From contig NW_019091359.1 in NCBI RefSeq assembly GCF_001949145.1, positions 505,498 through 569,497 of the forward strand: 64,000 nt of DNA, written 5' to 3'. The translations under genes and the position numbers were made by a program. Numbering within the stretch: the stretch's first letter is position 1; every line of letters begins with the position of its first letter. Origin of the DNA: Acanthaster planci (taxonomy: Eukaryota > Echinodermata > Asteroidea > Valvatida > Acanthasteridae). Positions 14,301 to 29,300 of this stretch are shown one piece after another. The notes beneath the pieces were generated by a model that ran no database searches, was not told where the DNA came from, and saw nothing but the letters and a program-made list of their open reading frames with translations.

Positions 14301-17300
14301 AAACGCCGCAAAAACATTGAAAATTTCCAAATTCTACACACATCAATGAAGTCTACATATGAAAATGAATCAGGTTTTCATTTACCCAGAGGAGAACATT
14401 GGTTCTGTTGGCAACTGTCCACCTCCATAGTACAATCTCGCCCACTCCAACCAGGTAGACAGCTACAGCTGAAGTTGCGGATACCACCAAATCCATTCAC
14501 ACACTGACCAGGGATAGAGTGAAGCACATGACAGGGGAAGGGTGTGCACTCATCAATATCGCTACATGTGAAACCATCACCTGGGGGGTGGTAAATAAAA
14601 GCAGTCAGAAAAATATAGACCTTGAAATTCACTCATAAATGTAAAACTGTAAACATCTTCCATTTGCACCAAAGCGAATTTTTCAACAGAGCCTGGTTCT
14701 GCAGGACAAGTGCCCTCTAACTGCGTAGTGAAAAGGGGACAGCATGAGCCGGCAGTAGAATGCTACGTGCAGTATCAAAGTAGAAACCATGCAGGTGGGT
14801 TTGTGCATGTCTGGTGTACGGTAGATGATTTAAAATGGGAAAGTCATGTGAGCGAAGTAATCAAAAAAAGCAACTGAAAGTTATACATGCTACTATATAT
14901 ATTCCTGCTGGCGATCTTTTAGTTATCTATAAAGGTTACATTAGACCCATCTTGGACTACTGTGTTCCCGTGTTTAATAGTAATCTTACCCAAGAACAAG
15001 TGTATAGGTTAGAACGTATTCAAAAACGGGTGTGCAAAATCATACTCGGTAAAGATTATACACGCTATGACAATGCTTTTAACTTATGCAACCTTGAAAC
15101 ACTGCAAGAATGACGACAGAAAATCTGCTACGATTTTACTTTGTCAATTGAATCCCATAATGTGTGTAAAGGTTGGTTACCACCTTAAAAAAAGTCTTTT
15201 AACTTAAGATTCGCTCAGAAATATGAACAGTGTGAGTGTCAAACAAAACGGTTTTCAAATAGTGCTCTCCCTAAAATTGTCAACATCTTAAACTCTTTAT
15301 AATTTTTATTTTTCCCCTTTTTTACCGTTATTTTATACTTTATTCTCTATCTTCCATATATTTGTACTACATACCTTATATATATATTTTAAGAATATTT
15401 CTTAATTAGTTGAACTCATTATTAATTTTGATGTATTGTAATAGCACTTGTAGTTTTAATGAATGTTTACGTGTACAATTCAGTTTTTACTGCCATACAT
15501 GTCTTTTTAATAAACCATTCTTGAATTGAAAACGGTACTCAGTGCCGTACATGTGAGTGTAGAAATGAGAAAATGCTGTTGACACGTCCTCTCTTGTTGA
15601 TGCAAGAATCTTGGACTTCAACAGATACACATGGGGGGTGCCCAGTAACAGCTGAAGTACCTTAGTAGCTAACACAACAGTGGGTAGCAGTTTTTACACT
15701 TAGGCCATTTGCAGACTCATTTTTTTTCCATACAGAGAAATAAGCTACATAATACATGGTGCATCGGTGGCTATAAGTGCGTAGAACGATCACCTCTCAC
15801 CACTTTGACCTGAGATCAATTCCCAGCCAAGGCTGCACGTGGGAAAAGTTGTTCAGTAATTCTCTCTTGTGCCTTAAGGGTTTTCTCAATTTTCCTCTCT
15901 CTGTAAAAATCAACACTTTCAACCTCTGGCTCTTTTCCACATTCAGATATGCTTCACTTGGTGAAGATGCCTTTATATGTCTTTGGCACAGCCCCCGTTG
16001 CAGCTGCGTCTTTCAACAAATAATTTAGCCTATTGGCTGTAATAAAATGAACATGAACAAATTGAACCGCTGGATTGAAAGTTTCAGGTACCTGTAAATC
16101 CTGCTTTGCACGTGCAGAATCCTCGTAGGCATGTTGCATAAGGGCTACAATAACCGGGCTGGCTACATCGGTCATCAGAGGTCACTCTGACTGTGATGAC
16201 TTGACGGAAACTTAGGTAAGTTGGATCCGTGACTTGAATAAAGAGACTCAGCACGTTGGTGGTCCAGGCGTCTAATCGCCGTGCCAACAGCAACTGATCT
16301 CCACTGATGCTAAAGAAGGAGTGGGAGTCTTCGTCTACAAAGAAGCTGAATGCAAAACCACCGGCGGTGTCCGGATCAGTGACCACAAAATTCCCCAGGG
16401 ATTCACCCACATTCAGGGTCTCAGGAATGGTGAGTGTGGTGTTCCCGTCCACCGTCAGGGCTGTGGGGGGCTCTGGAGTGTCGGTGATGCCGATGTCAAA
16501 GTTCTTGACCAGCTCCAAGTTGGTGTTGAGTTCTGCCACCTTGACCTGGATGGTAATGATTGGGGTGGTTTCGTGGTCCAAGAGACGCTGGACTAGGACC
16601 CTGTGTTGCTGGATGTAGAATGGCGTTCCAAGAGAGATCATGGTGTACACGTAAGCAGTTTGTGTGCCATCTGGATCGTTAATGCTTAATTGACCTATCA
16701 ATACAAGCCCAAAAGAAATACTGTGGTTATACTGCAGCAAAACTTGCCCGACAGGTTGAAGAAAAGCCCAACTTGCATACAAAAATGCAAACAAAATGGC
16801 ATATAGGTCAGTAAAGTTGACTCTTCCAATTCTGTTTAAGGCAGCAGTACCTGACCATTAAAAGTACCGCAGTTGGAAAAGTATTTTGCAACAAAATCTT
16901 AGTTCTGAACAGCAGTTACTATTACATAAAGTTGACCACCTCAACTTCCAAGGAAACTCAGTGCACTCACTGTAGATACAAACAGCTAGTTAATCACAAA
17001 AACCACCTCAACCCTCTAGGTACCCCTTTCTACCAAAGGAGGTGAGAGGAACTCGTAACAAACTGTCTTGCTCAAGGACACATGCACCAAAATCCCACAT
17101 TCTGGGCTCGAGCCCACAATCTGCAGAATGACCCACTGGCCTGTCTCCATTTTGATTTCTCAGCTAGACCATATGGCACTGCACTCCACTCCATTCCCAA
17201 GATAAGCACTCCATCTGCAACACGGCAAATGTCCCTCCATGTTCAAAATTTCTTTCTTACCAACTTGAGTGTCTATTAAGGCTCCTTCACTGACCATGAT

Positions 17301-20300
17301 GGGGCTAAGGCTCATGTCTAATGGGGCCTCGTCTACATCAAAGACAACAACACGTAACTGGCCCGTGACCACCTGTGCAACAACAAAAGAATGAAATCAT
17401 GAATGAACTGCACTGTGGCATGGCACTTTTCTCATGGAAAAGGGGCTCTTGAAAATGATTACATACATACAAATTGGACTATTGGCTTGCATTTATTAAA
17501 GGAGCAGGCAGGTTGGTTTTGTGGAACTAAATTCAATTTCTCCGTCATCCACAGCAGGTGACCTCTGTATCGATAAAGCCGATGACCATGCTAATGTTAT
17601 CACTGGTCATAAGCATTGTTAGAACCATCGTAAAGAACTATTGTTCCGTGATGGTGGTTCCATACAAAGCCAACGTAATGTTTTCTGCCATTTAAAAGGG
17701 GCCACCAGAAATGTCTAGTGAAACATTGCTGAATTTGTCAATAAACATAAACATTTATCAAAATGTCAGGGATGGGGGGCAATGACACCCACAAACACTG
17801 AGCATCCCCAGGGCATATTCTATCGTCACCACAAAATGAGAGGAAAGATGGAATTTTTGAAAACTGAAACATTGGTATTTTTGACTTCAACCAAAACAGA
17901 GCTTTCCAATGATATATAACACGTAGGGTAAAAGTTGGGTGACAATGTGAAATTGTTCCAGCAGCTTTGTGTCTTAGTATCCAAAATTGTTTCAACATTT
18001 CATACAAGGCATGAATAATGCTATCGTCAAAATTGATAAGAAAATTATTTTTACAAATATCTGATCCTGCAAAAAGTTCAGAATTAAATAGATGGGTTAC
18101 TCTTTCAAAAGTTCAGAATCAAATAGATGGGTTACTCTTTCCAAAATATTGTAAAAGCAAAAAAACTCCCCTTCAATTTTGAATTTGAACAGTCGATAAT
18201 AAAATTTGAAGAGTGTGACTTTACGCTCATTACGTTGTGGTGGGTTGCATATGTAGTTGTGGACTTGAATATAAGCAATAACACTCACCAGGTTGGGAGT
18301 GTCTCTGTAACTGGCCTTAACATACAACATGTACTCTCTCTGTGTCTCATGGTCCAAGGCACCGCTCACCAGTATGTACTGGCCAATTTCAGGGATGACA
18401 AAGGGGACATTACCAGCCTCACGCTTGGACCTGGCATGTAGCCTGAGTGCAGCCCTTTTTCTGCGTCCTGTGAGGGGAAATTTCAACCACAGTTTCAAAC
18501 CAAAATTTAAAAAACCCCAAATAACTGACAAAAGCAACTGGTTTCAGCTATGGTCTTGCCCAATAGTCTCATCTTAGAGGTCATCCATATAGTATATGTG
18601 CAAAATAAGGGAAGGGGGGTTGTGACATTAAGTATACCTTGCGTTTGGGCAATTAACGCTGATTGACAAACTTCTTCTGGAAAACTTTTCCAGTTTGCCA
18701 AGTTTACTACCAAATATGGAACTGTGTAGGTGTGAACAAAGCTAGAAAACACAGACATTGAATAGTAAATTCACAAAGATAAGATTTAATAAATGAGACA
18801 ATTCAGATTATCGCAGTGCTGTAATAAAATAAATATTTAGGACAAAAGAACTCAGCTGTATAATTTGCCCTCAAAAATATATTTTTACAAACAGGTGTTA
18901 ATCTGAAGTCTTAATTTAGTTTGGTTTATTTATTTTTATCTCGCTTGCATTTATCATCCAATGTCTATGTTTGTTCACAAAGAGTTCAAGTTTTGGTAGT
19001 GAGCTTGGTACATGAAAACTACTCAGCAACAACATCTGTGGCCATCCTACAAAGTCAATTTGCAGTGAAAGCTTAAATGAATGAAAAAAGACTGAATAAC
19101 CATGAACTCTCAAAATAGCCTGTGTGGTATACTCTTACCAAGTCTATTGAGTCTGTTGTACTCATTTTCTGAGATCAATGACGACACAAGAGCTGACTGA
19201 TCTGACGCTGGGGTTCCATCAGCTGCAATAACCGTGACATAGGCTACGATGCCAATGCCATCCTGGGCATCCTCCCTAATAGTTGCTATTGGCAAGGTGA
19301 TGACGTGTCCTTGGAAGTTGCTCAAGTTGGGTGGATTGACGTTGGTGGTGGTGTCATCATCCGCGGCATTAGTGAACACGATGCCTGTGGGTCTCTCTGG
19401 TCCATCCAGGACATCGATGACAAACGTCTTCTCGATGGTGTTCTGTGGAAGGGAGTCGCGGCAGCTTATCCTGATCGAGTGAGATGATGCTGTTTCAAAG
19501 TCCAACCCTTCGGAGTAAGCCACTTGGAGCTGAATCTCACCTCCAAAGTTGACAATATCGAAACGACCACCAGCATCATCGAGCAATGTGCAGTAAAACC
19601 GCTGGTCACTGTCACTGGGATCCTGGACCTGGATGTTTCCAACAACGGTTCCCACTACTGAGCCTTCCAGGACTGAGGACCCTGTCAGCTGGATGTCCGT
19701 AGGGGATAAGTTCACCCCCAGCACTGATATTGTGAATGTCTGTACATGAATAAGCAGGGTTACCCCATTCAGGTCTCTCACAACAAATGTCACCTGGACT
19801 GAGTGTTCATGTAATGTCCCATTAGCAACGGCTAGCTTGTTACCACTGGTGATTTGTAGGGCACCCCCAGGGGTCTGTGTTTGGATATTAAATTGGTGTT
19901 GCTGCGCACGGTCCTCATCAATGGCATCTAGAGTGGCTATTACCATCCCAGACGGTGAGTCAGCTGAGAGGGTGCTGATTTGGGTCATTACGATTCCAGT
20001 GGGGGGATCATTACCATCCAAGACAGTCACAGTTACACCCTAGGGAAACAGCAAAACGGGATATTTTAAAATAAAACAAAAAGAGGAATTGGGTAAGGCA
20101 CATTTACCTCTTAACCTTAACTCAACAATTCCTATATATTTCTTTAAAAAAGAATTTTTTTCCAAAACGTTTTGCAATGAATTCACTGACTACAGTAATA
20201 CACTATGCTGGGACAGGAATGCTCTTTTCATTCATGGGGTTCTTTTAAAAACAAAATAACTAAAATTACAATGGCTGTATTTGAACAAAGTCATCTTAAG

Positions 20301-23300
20301 AAGTCAGCATTATTTTTTTCACACTGGCTTTGATCCATTTTTGCAATTAATGTAAATGGTTGACTGGAGATCAGACCTTTAATTAACCAGAGCACAGACA
20401 TTGCATTTAATGTTTCTGACAACACTCTTTGCTGTTAGTATGTTTGGTTTCTTCCTTTGTGCTTACCCGTGACATTGTTATAGGTTTAGATAAGCATGCA
20501 CAATATGTGGTTAAAAAAAGTAAATGATATTGGGTTACAACCCAACGTAAGGAACCCAACGTAAGGAACCCAATTAGTTATACACGGTACTCGCTGCCAC
20601 ATCTGATTCGAACCAGCCAGCCAACACCGACAAGCTCGTTGGTCGAGTGGTTATTGACATCTACACTAGTAAGCAGGAGGTCCTGGGTTCGAGTCCCATC
20701 CGAGTAAGCTTGTGGTTTTTCACAAGCCTTCGGGAGCACACACTGAGTATGCATTGTTAAAAAAAAAACACACGTCGGGCAGGGCAAAAATCCAAAATTA
20801 ATTTACATCTCCCTGGCGCAAATCGATCTTTGAAATAGAACTCAACAGGGTCAAAGGTCATGTAAAATTGACATTTGCAACACACATTTGAACTGCAGTA
20901 AGCAAAGGATATCCCCACACACACACACATGTGGCCATCATTTCACATAACTTTTATACCGAACTTGAGCCAATTTGGCCCGACAACTTTCTGAACTGTG
21001 AACAATAGCATCAACTTTCCTTCACATCATAAGCCATGATCCCTTGCACTGCATGGTGGGATACTTCCCCTAGTAACCAGCACAGGGCAGAAGTAATCCA
21101 ATGTGCTGGATATGCCATGCTGCAGTGTACTCCTCAGGAAAATAGAATGCTCCATGGATCACTCCTAGGAGGCTATTTTACTACAACACTCACAAAAGTC
21201 AATATTTGCATCATAGAGGTTTTGCATTGCTGGCATCATCATAGTGTCTCACAGGCTGTTTTTGTTATTGCAATTTTGTTACAATGAAAACACAAAAGGT
21301 TTACTTCAACCTATCCCAGTGTTACAAAACTCCTGCCCTCTACAACACCCCTCCAACTGGTTCTACTTGACTTGCAATAACTGATTAATTTAATCTAACA
21401 TCATAAGACAGTTATGTTATTTGAAAGACAGTTGTTGAAAACCTGGTGGCACTTTTCCAAACTACTTCTCCATGAAATGCCCCTGAACCCACCTCTGTAT
21501 TGCTAGAACTTTGGAATGTGTGCCACACATACACCTGTATGCATTTACGCACAGGCTCAGTGGTCACCTTGGTTGCTATGGTATACTTCTTTTGGTCGTG
21601 AAAAGCAACATAGCAAAAATAGACGGTGCCATGTGACTTGCACTTAGCCAATCAAGATACAGAATTGGACATAATTTTTCATAGTTTCTCAAGAGCTTAA
21701 TGTTGGTGGATGGCTCTAACAGGATTGGCATCAATTAAAAAGATTTTGAATTTACACAAGGGAGAGGAGTCTGTAAAACTGTTGAGAATTAAGAGCTGCA
21801 TTTCGAAAGATACCATCTCAGTCTCGGGGGACAGAAGCCAATCGAGTCATTTTTTTAAAATTATGTTTCTATGAATTTTATTTTCTAAACGAATCTGCAA
21901 TTTTTAATTAATCTTCTAGGTCTCATTCTAACCTCAGTAAAGGACAGCCCATCCGCATCTGTGGTGGTGATCTGTATATCATAGAAACGTCGTCTCTCAT
22001 AATTCAACTGAATCTGAGCAATCAACATGTTGCCAACAATTTCAAAGGTGTCTCTGTCTGATACCGTGTAGAGGAATGTGGACTGGTCAACTGTATCCGG
22101 ATCCAACGTGTTGAGATGGGCAATGACAGCACCTGTGAATGAGACGGGACTGCAGAACAATTATCACGGCTGGCCTTTAGACAGTGGTGTAACTAGATGT
22201 GAGTAGGTGGGCGGAGAGGCAGGAGAGAGTACCAAACACCCCGTTTGATACATTGCAATGCGCACAATCTATGGAAAAGTTGCATGTCGGTTGCTTCCAG
22301 CGCCCTCTTGAAGAAATGTTAGCCCCCAGTGCCCTGCAGAAAGTTCACTCTAGTTACATCACTCACCATACAGGAACATGACCTGTGAAAAGGTGTGCTT
22401 CATAAAAGTGGATCTGATCAAAAAGGTAATTTCCAAGTACAACCTAATGATCCACACTGTACTCTTAAATCACAGCTTTGTAGTAATTGTGAAAGGCAAT
22501 TTTAAAGACAAGTATTTCAGCTCTAATAACAAATATACATGTTCCCCATAATCTACTTGCATTTCAACTTGTATTGAGTCCATTCAAAAAGTTCGTTCAG
22601 ACATTATCACAGCTAAATGCAAAACATCAACAAAATGTTATTCTCACTGTTTCATTTAATTATCAATTGAATTAAAATTTATTCAAAATTATTCACAAAT
22701 CACTGAAAATCTTAAAACTGTGAAATTTTTACACAATTTCTGTAACTTCAAATCATTTTTGGTGAGGGTACTATAAAAAATAGATAGTAATGTTGCAAGC
22801 CACAGAAGGTATGAACAGGATGCAGAGCTGTTTATAAAAACTCTGGATGTGTTCCCCACCTGTATAGTGTTACAGGTTTTAATGACTGCATGCAACACCC
22901 CTGAACAAAAATATTGACAAATGGGCAGAATAGCTCAGTTGGCAGAGCCCCAGTAACTTGGAACAAACAATGAACAAGCAAGCACCAAGACCAGTCTACG
23001 TACCTGCTTCATTATTCTCCATTATCTCATAGACTCCAGTTGCAGATTGAATGTCATAAGGCTGCTCTGCGACATCCCTCACCGTAATTTCAAAGTGTCG
23101 GCTGACAGAAAGCGATCCGTCATCGCTACATTCCACAACAACAGTTGGCATCTTGCCACTAGCTGCAAAGATCTCATAATCAAGCCTCTGGCTCTGAAGC
23201 ACCTGTTGGATGACAACGAGCAGAGCAACATGGTGTTCAAGTGACCGGGGTTACTCAAAGAAGGTCTCCCCTTGTCAACCAACAAGCCTTGCAGGGATTA

Positions 23301-26300
23301 GGATCTCTGCCAAACCTGTAATCCTATTTCTTGCTGACATAGAGAGATGGAAAGAGGTACTCCTGGAAGTATGCACAATACTTTGAATAACATAGTAAAT
23401 TAAACAGAGTGGAATTCACTGTTAACCAATATTTCCTGTTAAGTCATCATGTCTAGCAAGTTTTGAATGCAGTTCCTCTATAATTGCAGAGGACTGGTAA
23501 CGGTCGCTGTATATCTGCTCCTTCAATAAGGAGACATGCTTTTACTTAGAAACAACCCCTCTTTGGTGAGGAAACAACACATGAGCATAAAAATTTGTGC
23601 CCTTGTATTGCAAGCAGCACTGAGCTTGTGCAACCCAATTTGTCTTGAATTTGTGGTCTTGGTGTGTGCACCACGTGCCAACTTGAAATCTGCCCCATGA
23701 GCCTGTCTCCTCTGTGCCAATGAAGGGGTACATCTGGTAAGACAAGACAGCATGACACATCTAGACAGTTTAATGATACAGTGTCCTTCAAAATGTGACT
23801 TTTCAAGAACAGTATACCCTACTCCTTACATCTGTTCAAGCTACATATTTCATCTAAATATTCCAAATGGCAAACACCATGCAGTATTATTATCAACAAC
23901 TTTGAAGGAAAGGACATGTTGACAGTTCATAAGCAGTTGATCACAGCAAGGATTAAAAAAACTTCATTCAAATAATTAGATTAAGCTTTGGCATCACAAT
24001 TATTTATGTTACCTCTATGTCAAATCCATTTAGTCGAAACAGTCCCTGAGCACTGTCCTGCAATGAGCATATGAAATGCTGCTGTGTACGCGGAGTGTCC
24101 GGATCAATCACCGACAGAGTGCCGATGACCGTACCCTGGGCACGATTCTCATCAATTGCAGCTTGGCTGATTAGAATGTCTGTGGGAGCTTCGTTGATAT
24201 TGAGGACCTGGATGATGTACTCTGGTGACTCAGAGACCTGAGCTAATGCATGAGGATCACGGGCAGCCAGAACTAGGGACAAGGAAGTCTCCATCTCAAA
24301 ATCAACGGCTCGTCTTGTGACAACACGCTTGGAATTGAGGGTAGCTCCATCTTGCAACTAGGGCACAAATTCCACAAGGCAGTTCTATTTCATTCATTTT
24401 TTTTCCTTTATGTAATTAAGATTCATCATCTCACCTTAACCCTAAAAGAGCAGGGGGGTCTGTCCCCTTAAGATTTTTTCTAATATCTCCCAAGGGCATT
24501 TTGGGCAGGAACTGAGCCTTGAGAAATTTTTAGAGTAACTCTTTGCGGTAATTTTGACACTAAATTTGTGAAAATTAAACTGACTGTTCTTGTGCAGCGC
24601 CCAATTTTCTGAGACAGATCAGCCACAAATGTATACTTTTTACACTGTGGTGCTTAATGCCCCAAGGCTTGTGTAGCCTTGAACTTCAAATGATCGTAAC
24701 AACATAATGATGTCTGATTGGGTTCAAACTTCACTCTTGTAATCATGAGGAGTATCTTTACATGCATGCCAAAGTTTAAATGGGACATAAAAATGTCACG
24801 CTTTTGGACCTCAAATTTATTAAATGACCCACCAGCTACACACTGTCCCAAAATTAAAGAGAAACATCCAAATTTGGGAAAACAGCACATGCTTCATGGG
24901 AATCAGTGGCACCTTTGCAGGGCCTCCGATTTGTAAGTAGGCCCCTTTCTTTTGGTAGGCCCTAAGAGTAGTGTTTGCTGTGCTTGTTGGCTAATCTGGC
25001 CCTAGGTAAATGAAGTGCCTTTATCAAGATCATTGTTTAGAATGCACTTTTCTCATCTACTCCAAACTGATCTGAGCCACAAATAAAATGCATGAACCCA
25101 TGAAAAAGTCTTGTGGTAACTGCCTCATGCATGACAATCTTGTACCCACCTAAGCAAAAATATAAATTGGCAGTTGATACTGAATTAGGCTTGTTGGAAT
25201 TGAAGGGTAGCTGCAATCAATTTTTTTTAATACACACCTTCAAAATGCTCTTCAAAATGTCTTACTTAGCCTTATTTCACCTTTTGTTTCACTATTTCAA
25301 AGGGTATTTTACTGCCTTTTGGTTTTTATTCTCATGAGTATGTCCCTATTCATGAGAAAAACTGTGACGTCATCCCAGGAAGAAGCCTCAATGTTACACT
25401 CGTTTGTACACAACAAAGTCAAGCATGTTTTTATATTCTGCTGGACTCAGTTTTCTCGTCTTTGCTGATTTACTGTTGTTTAAGCGCCTAGCAATATGAA
25501 AGCATCAATTCCTTTCTCTGAAATGTTTTCGGTAAGTAAATCCTGGGTTCACAACTTGAGCAGAATAGCCTATGCATGAACTATGTCTTCCCTAGATGAC
25601 TTCACAGCAACAGCGCCCACAGTTGTTGAGGGAAACATGGATTAAGCGTTTTAATTGGTTTAAAAAAGTGCACTTTCAATGCATTTAACAAAATAGGAAT
25701 GTAAAAGACTTTTCCTACACTGGAAAAGAATATATAGTTGAGAAAAAAAATTGAGTCTAAGAAAAATTCATTGCAGCTACACTTTAAAGTGTATGAGGTA
25801 CAGTGATAAAGAAAAAAACTATGACATACATCAAAGGCACTGGAGGGATCATTTAATATCTGGAAGGTGACAGTATCTCCTTCATCTGGATCAATGGCTG
25901 AAACTATCCCTACCAGGGCACCCTGCTGATTCTCATGAACAGGGCTGTAGTGAAATGTCAAGCTACCAGGTGGTTCGTTCACATCCAATACCTGATGCAA
26001 AAAGGGGGGCAAAGTGAAAAGATATGAGTGTTAACATCATGACCGAGTTTGTGACATTCATCAAACTGTATGCAGGTCTATCTACATTCTTCGTTAATGA
26101 ATTGCATCCACTCCATTCAATGGCAAGCAGTCAAATGTAAAATGATTCAGACTTCATTCCTATCATCTAACATTTATAAGAGCTTAACAATAGACCTGAC
26201 ACATATCGACATGCATCACACTTTGTTCAGGGGGGACAATGGATTGTGTCCCACATCACTGCCTTTAGGAAAGTGCACCTGTATACAAAGCCTGGCATCA

Positions 26301-29300
26301 TGCCTAAAATTTGAACTGAAATTTTTGAACGACAAAAATGAGCCTTGTTTCAATACTGTAGACAATGGAGAGGTTTTGTATACCTATTGTTGTTTCTGTA
26401 GCCATTCTTGGTCATTGCTTTATGTTGGTCCAAAATGGAAGCCTCTAAAGAAAGCATCATATTACAAAGCTAATCTTGCTTCAAACACGAAAATGACAAA
26501 TGCATTCCCTGTCACTAAGGGGGGGGGCTGGAGGGACATTCATCCTTTTTAACTAAGTAATGTATAACAGACTAAATGGGATAGGCGTTAACAGTTGACA
26601 CAATTTGCCAAATCCTTTACACTGACATGCAGCACGCCAGTTATGAATGTGCACAATTTTTGTCCTTACAACTCGGTCTAAACTTTCTTGACTTCCCTAA
26701 CCAAAGAAACAGTCCCCTGAATGTGGTGAAGGCCTACCCCACAGACTGGCACCATAGCTGTGGAGATTACCAGACGTAGAACAATAGTTACTGTGAGGAC
26801 TAATATGTTATGGTGATAAGTTTATGTCCTCCATACTGACTATCGTAACAACAGAAACTGTTCCTCATAGCAGGACTAGCTGATGATATGTACAGCATTT
26901 CTCTCAACTAAATATGGCTATCCGCCATTCGTGGCTGAGCTCAGCTTTTGTATGTATACTGGGATTGATCTTTTATTAATCAAATCATACATAATTCAGT
27001 CACTTTGCGGCTAGAAGCTTGTCAAAATCAACAATTATTTCAGAGTTTCAAAATGAAGTAGCAAGTGGCATATTCATTAAGTGCATACGTATTGCAATTA
27101 GCTAGTTTCCCATACTTTCCCAACACCACAGAAGCTAATGATCTGTAACTGTGTATGTTTGCAGGCAAAAATTACTCTCTGGGTATAAGCACTCAAGTTT
27201 TGCAAATGTTTCCTCACCTATCCTCTATAACCCCTTATGACAACAAAGGAACTTTCTGCACAAATAATTTTTCCCAGTATAAAGCACGACAGTAAAAATC
27301 TCCCTGGACTTATTTTTACCGTTATGAGGAATGTCTTGACAGCACTATTTTCACCCGTCTCAGCTCTGATAATGACGTAGTGCATAGATGCCTCTTCAAA
27401 GTCCAGTGGTTGGGTCGTCCTGAGCTCTGGCGGATTCCCTCCTACCCCCGGCTGGATTGAGAACAGCCGGGAGGCCCCGCCCACAATGGTAAAATTGAAC
27501 AGACTGGTTGGCATGATTTCGGCACTCAGTGTTCCTAAAATGAGTTTGCAAAATATTGGACAAAACTTTCATCATTGCCTCGTCATGTGCTGAGTATGCA
27601 TGAAAATAGACATCTGGTTGCAAGTGATCTCAAATACCTGCTTTAGAGATAGAAAATATGTCCAATTTGCACAAAACACGACCACCACTGCAATGAAAAG
27701 CCCAACAGTTTTTTTTTAACCAGATCACAGACAGTGGACTGTCAGGACAGACATGGAGTCAGAATTACTTTTTCAAATATAGTTTTAATAGTGTTCATTT
27801 ACTGGTAATTTATGTTCTGTGTGAAAATCCCATATTGGCATGAGACCATGAGAGTGAGCTGACAAGCATGGGTCTCATTCTCAATGTGTAGGAGTTGGCA
27901 GCCCTGCAATGTGTCAGTGCGTCATGTCAAATCCATTCTACCAAGAGCCCTTTTATCAAGGTGTCACTGTAGGTCCATGTGTTTGAAAAACAGTATGTTT
28001 TCTGAGTGTGGCATCGTTTGAGTGTAGAGATTATGTACAGTAGCCATCTTCCCAGTCAGTGCTTTTGTTATGGGGGACATGCACAAATGGTCTACTCAAG
28101 TGTATCCCTACAGAACAAAAACACTGACCACAAAGATGGCTGCTGTGCATTATTATGCACATTTAACACCAACTGGCTCCCTCCATCATCTGCTGCCATA
28201 TGGGGATTCATGATCATTGCTCATCTATTTTTTGAGGAGTTATGTGAGAATACCAGGCAAATGAAAATTATGTGAGAATACCAGGCAAATGAAAATCCAC
28301 TTCAAATATTACACACAGCATAGCTTTGGATTTTCTGTCCACTTCTACAGTAAGAAAGCTTTTGATGAGGCAAAAACGGTAATGTAAGTAAAGATTTACA
28401 TCACAAATTGCCCTTATCTATTAGCAAAGAAGTTAGAATTGAGAAACGTACCGACAAGGGTGTTGGCAGGTTGCTGCTCACTGATGCTAGAATGACTTAA
28501 GGAAATGTTGATGGCTGAACCACTCCCTCCACTGGCACTATCACGGTACACAGTGATGACAAATGTGGCAGGTGTCATGAGTTCGGCAGCACCATCTGAA
28601 CACTGGACTTCAATGGCAAACTGGTTACCTGCCAACGCACTCAGATCCTGCTGGACCTAATCATGGTCGAAGAAAAGGGAACCAGTAAAAAACTTTTAGG
28701 ATGGAAAAAGACACTAAGACACGTACAAGTGATAACCTGTTCACTAGGTACATATTCATGCAAAATGCTGAACAAGAGCGAAGTACATGCAGAACTGTTC
28801 TCAAACCTGAAACCAACGTGTCATTTTAAAACTTTTTTTGCATACCCAATATCCAATGGTACGTTGTTTCTGAATGCTGACAATGTTTGTACGAGTGAAC
28901 ATGGCCATGACCTCATATCACAGCAGTATAATATTACAACAATACTCCTGTTGAATTGCTTTAACTTAATAGGGAGCAACCCAAATCTTTGAATGCTTTT
29001 GGACGCTTGCTTTTAGTATTAAGAGAAATGCTGTCTGTGTTTTCCAAGCCAGAAAGAGCTATTTCTTGTAAAGAACAAGAAAATGCAATTTCTCACTAGA
29101 AACCCAGACTGTGTTGTCATAAAAACGTCCGCAGTTATGCAGCTTGCCCAGGTTGACTTTGGTGAACACAACAACAATTGAACTACAAGAGCCTGGCTGA
29201 TGAAATACTCATGAAATGCCTTCATTTGACACTGACTTGACCAAATGTAAAATGCTCATCCACTTAAAGAGTTTGCTACTAGAAGCCTGTTTCCTTGTGT

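Noticed and set aside
22921-22960. Possible tRNA gene (TAGCTCAGTTGGCAGAGC)
   Set aside because: Only an A-box-like 5' half; no B box or acceptor pairing follows. At most a SINE or tRNA scrap.
26070-26552. Plus-strand open frame of 160 codons in intron 18
   Set aside because: Longest intronic frame, but no recognisable domain or repeat protein and low-complexity ends; chance is enough to explain it.
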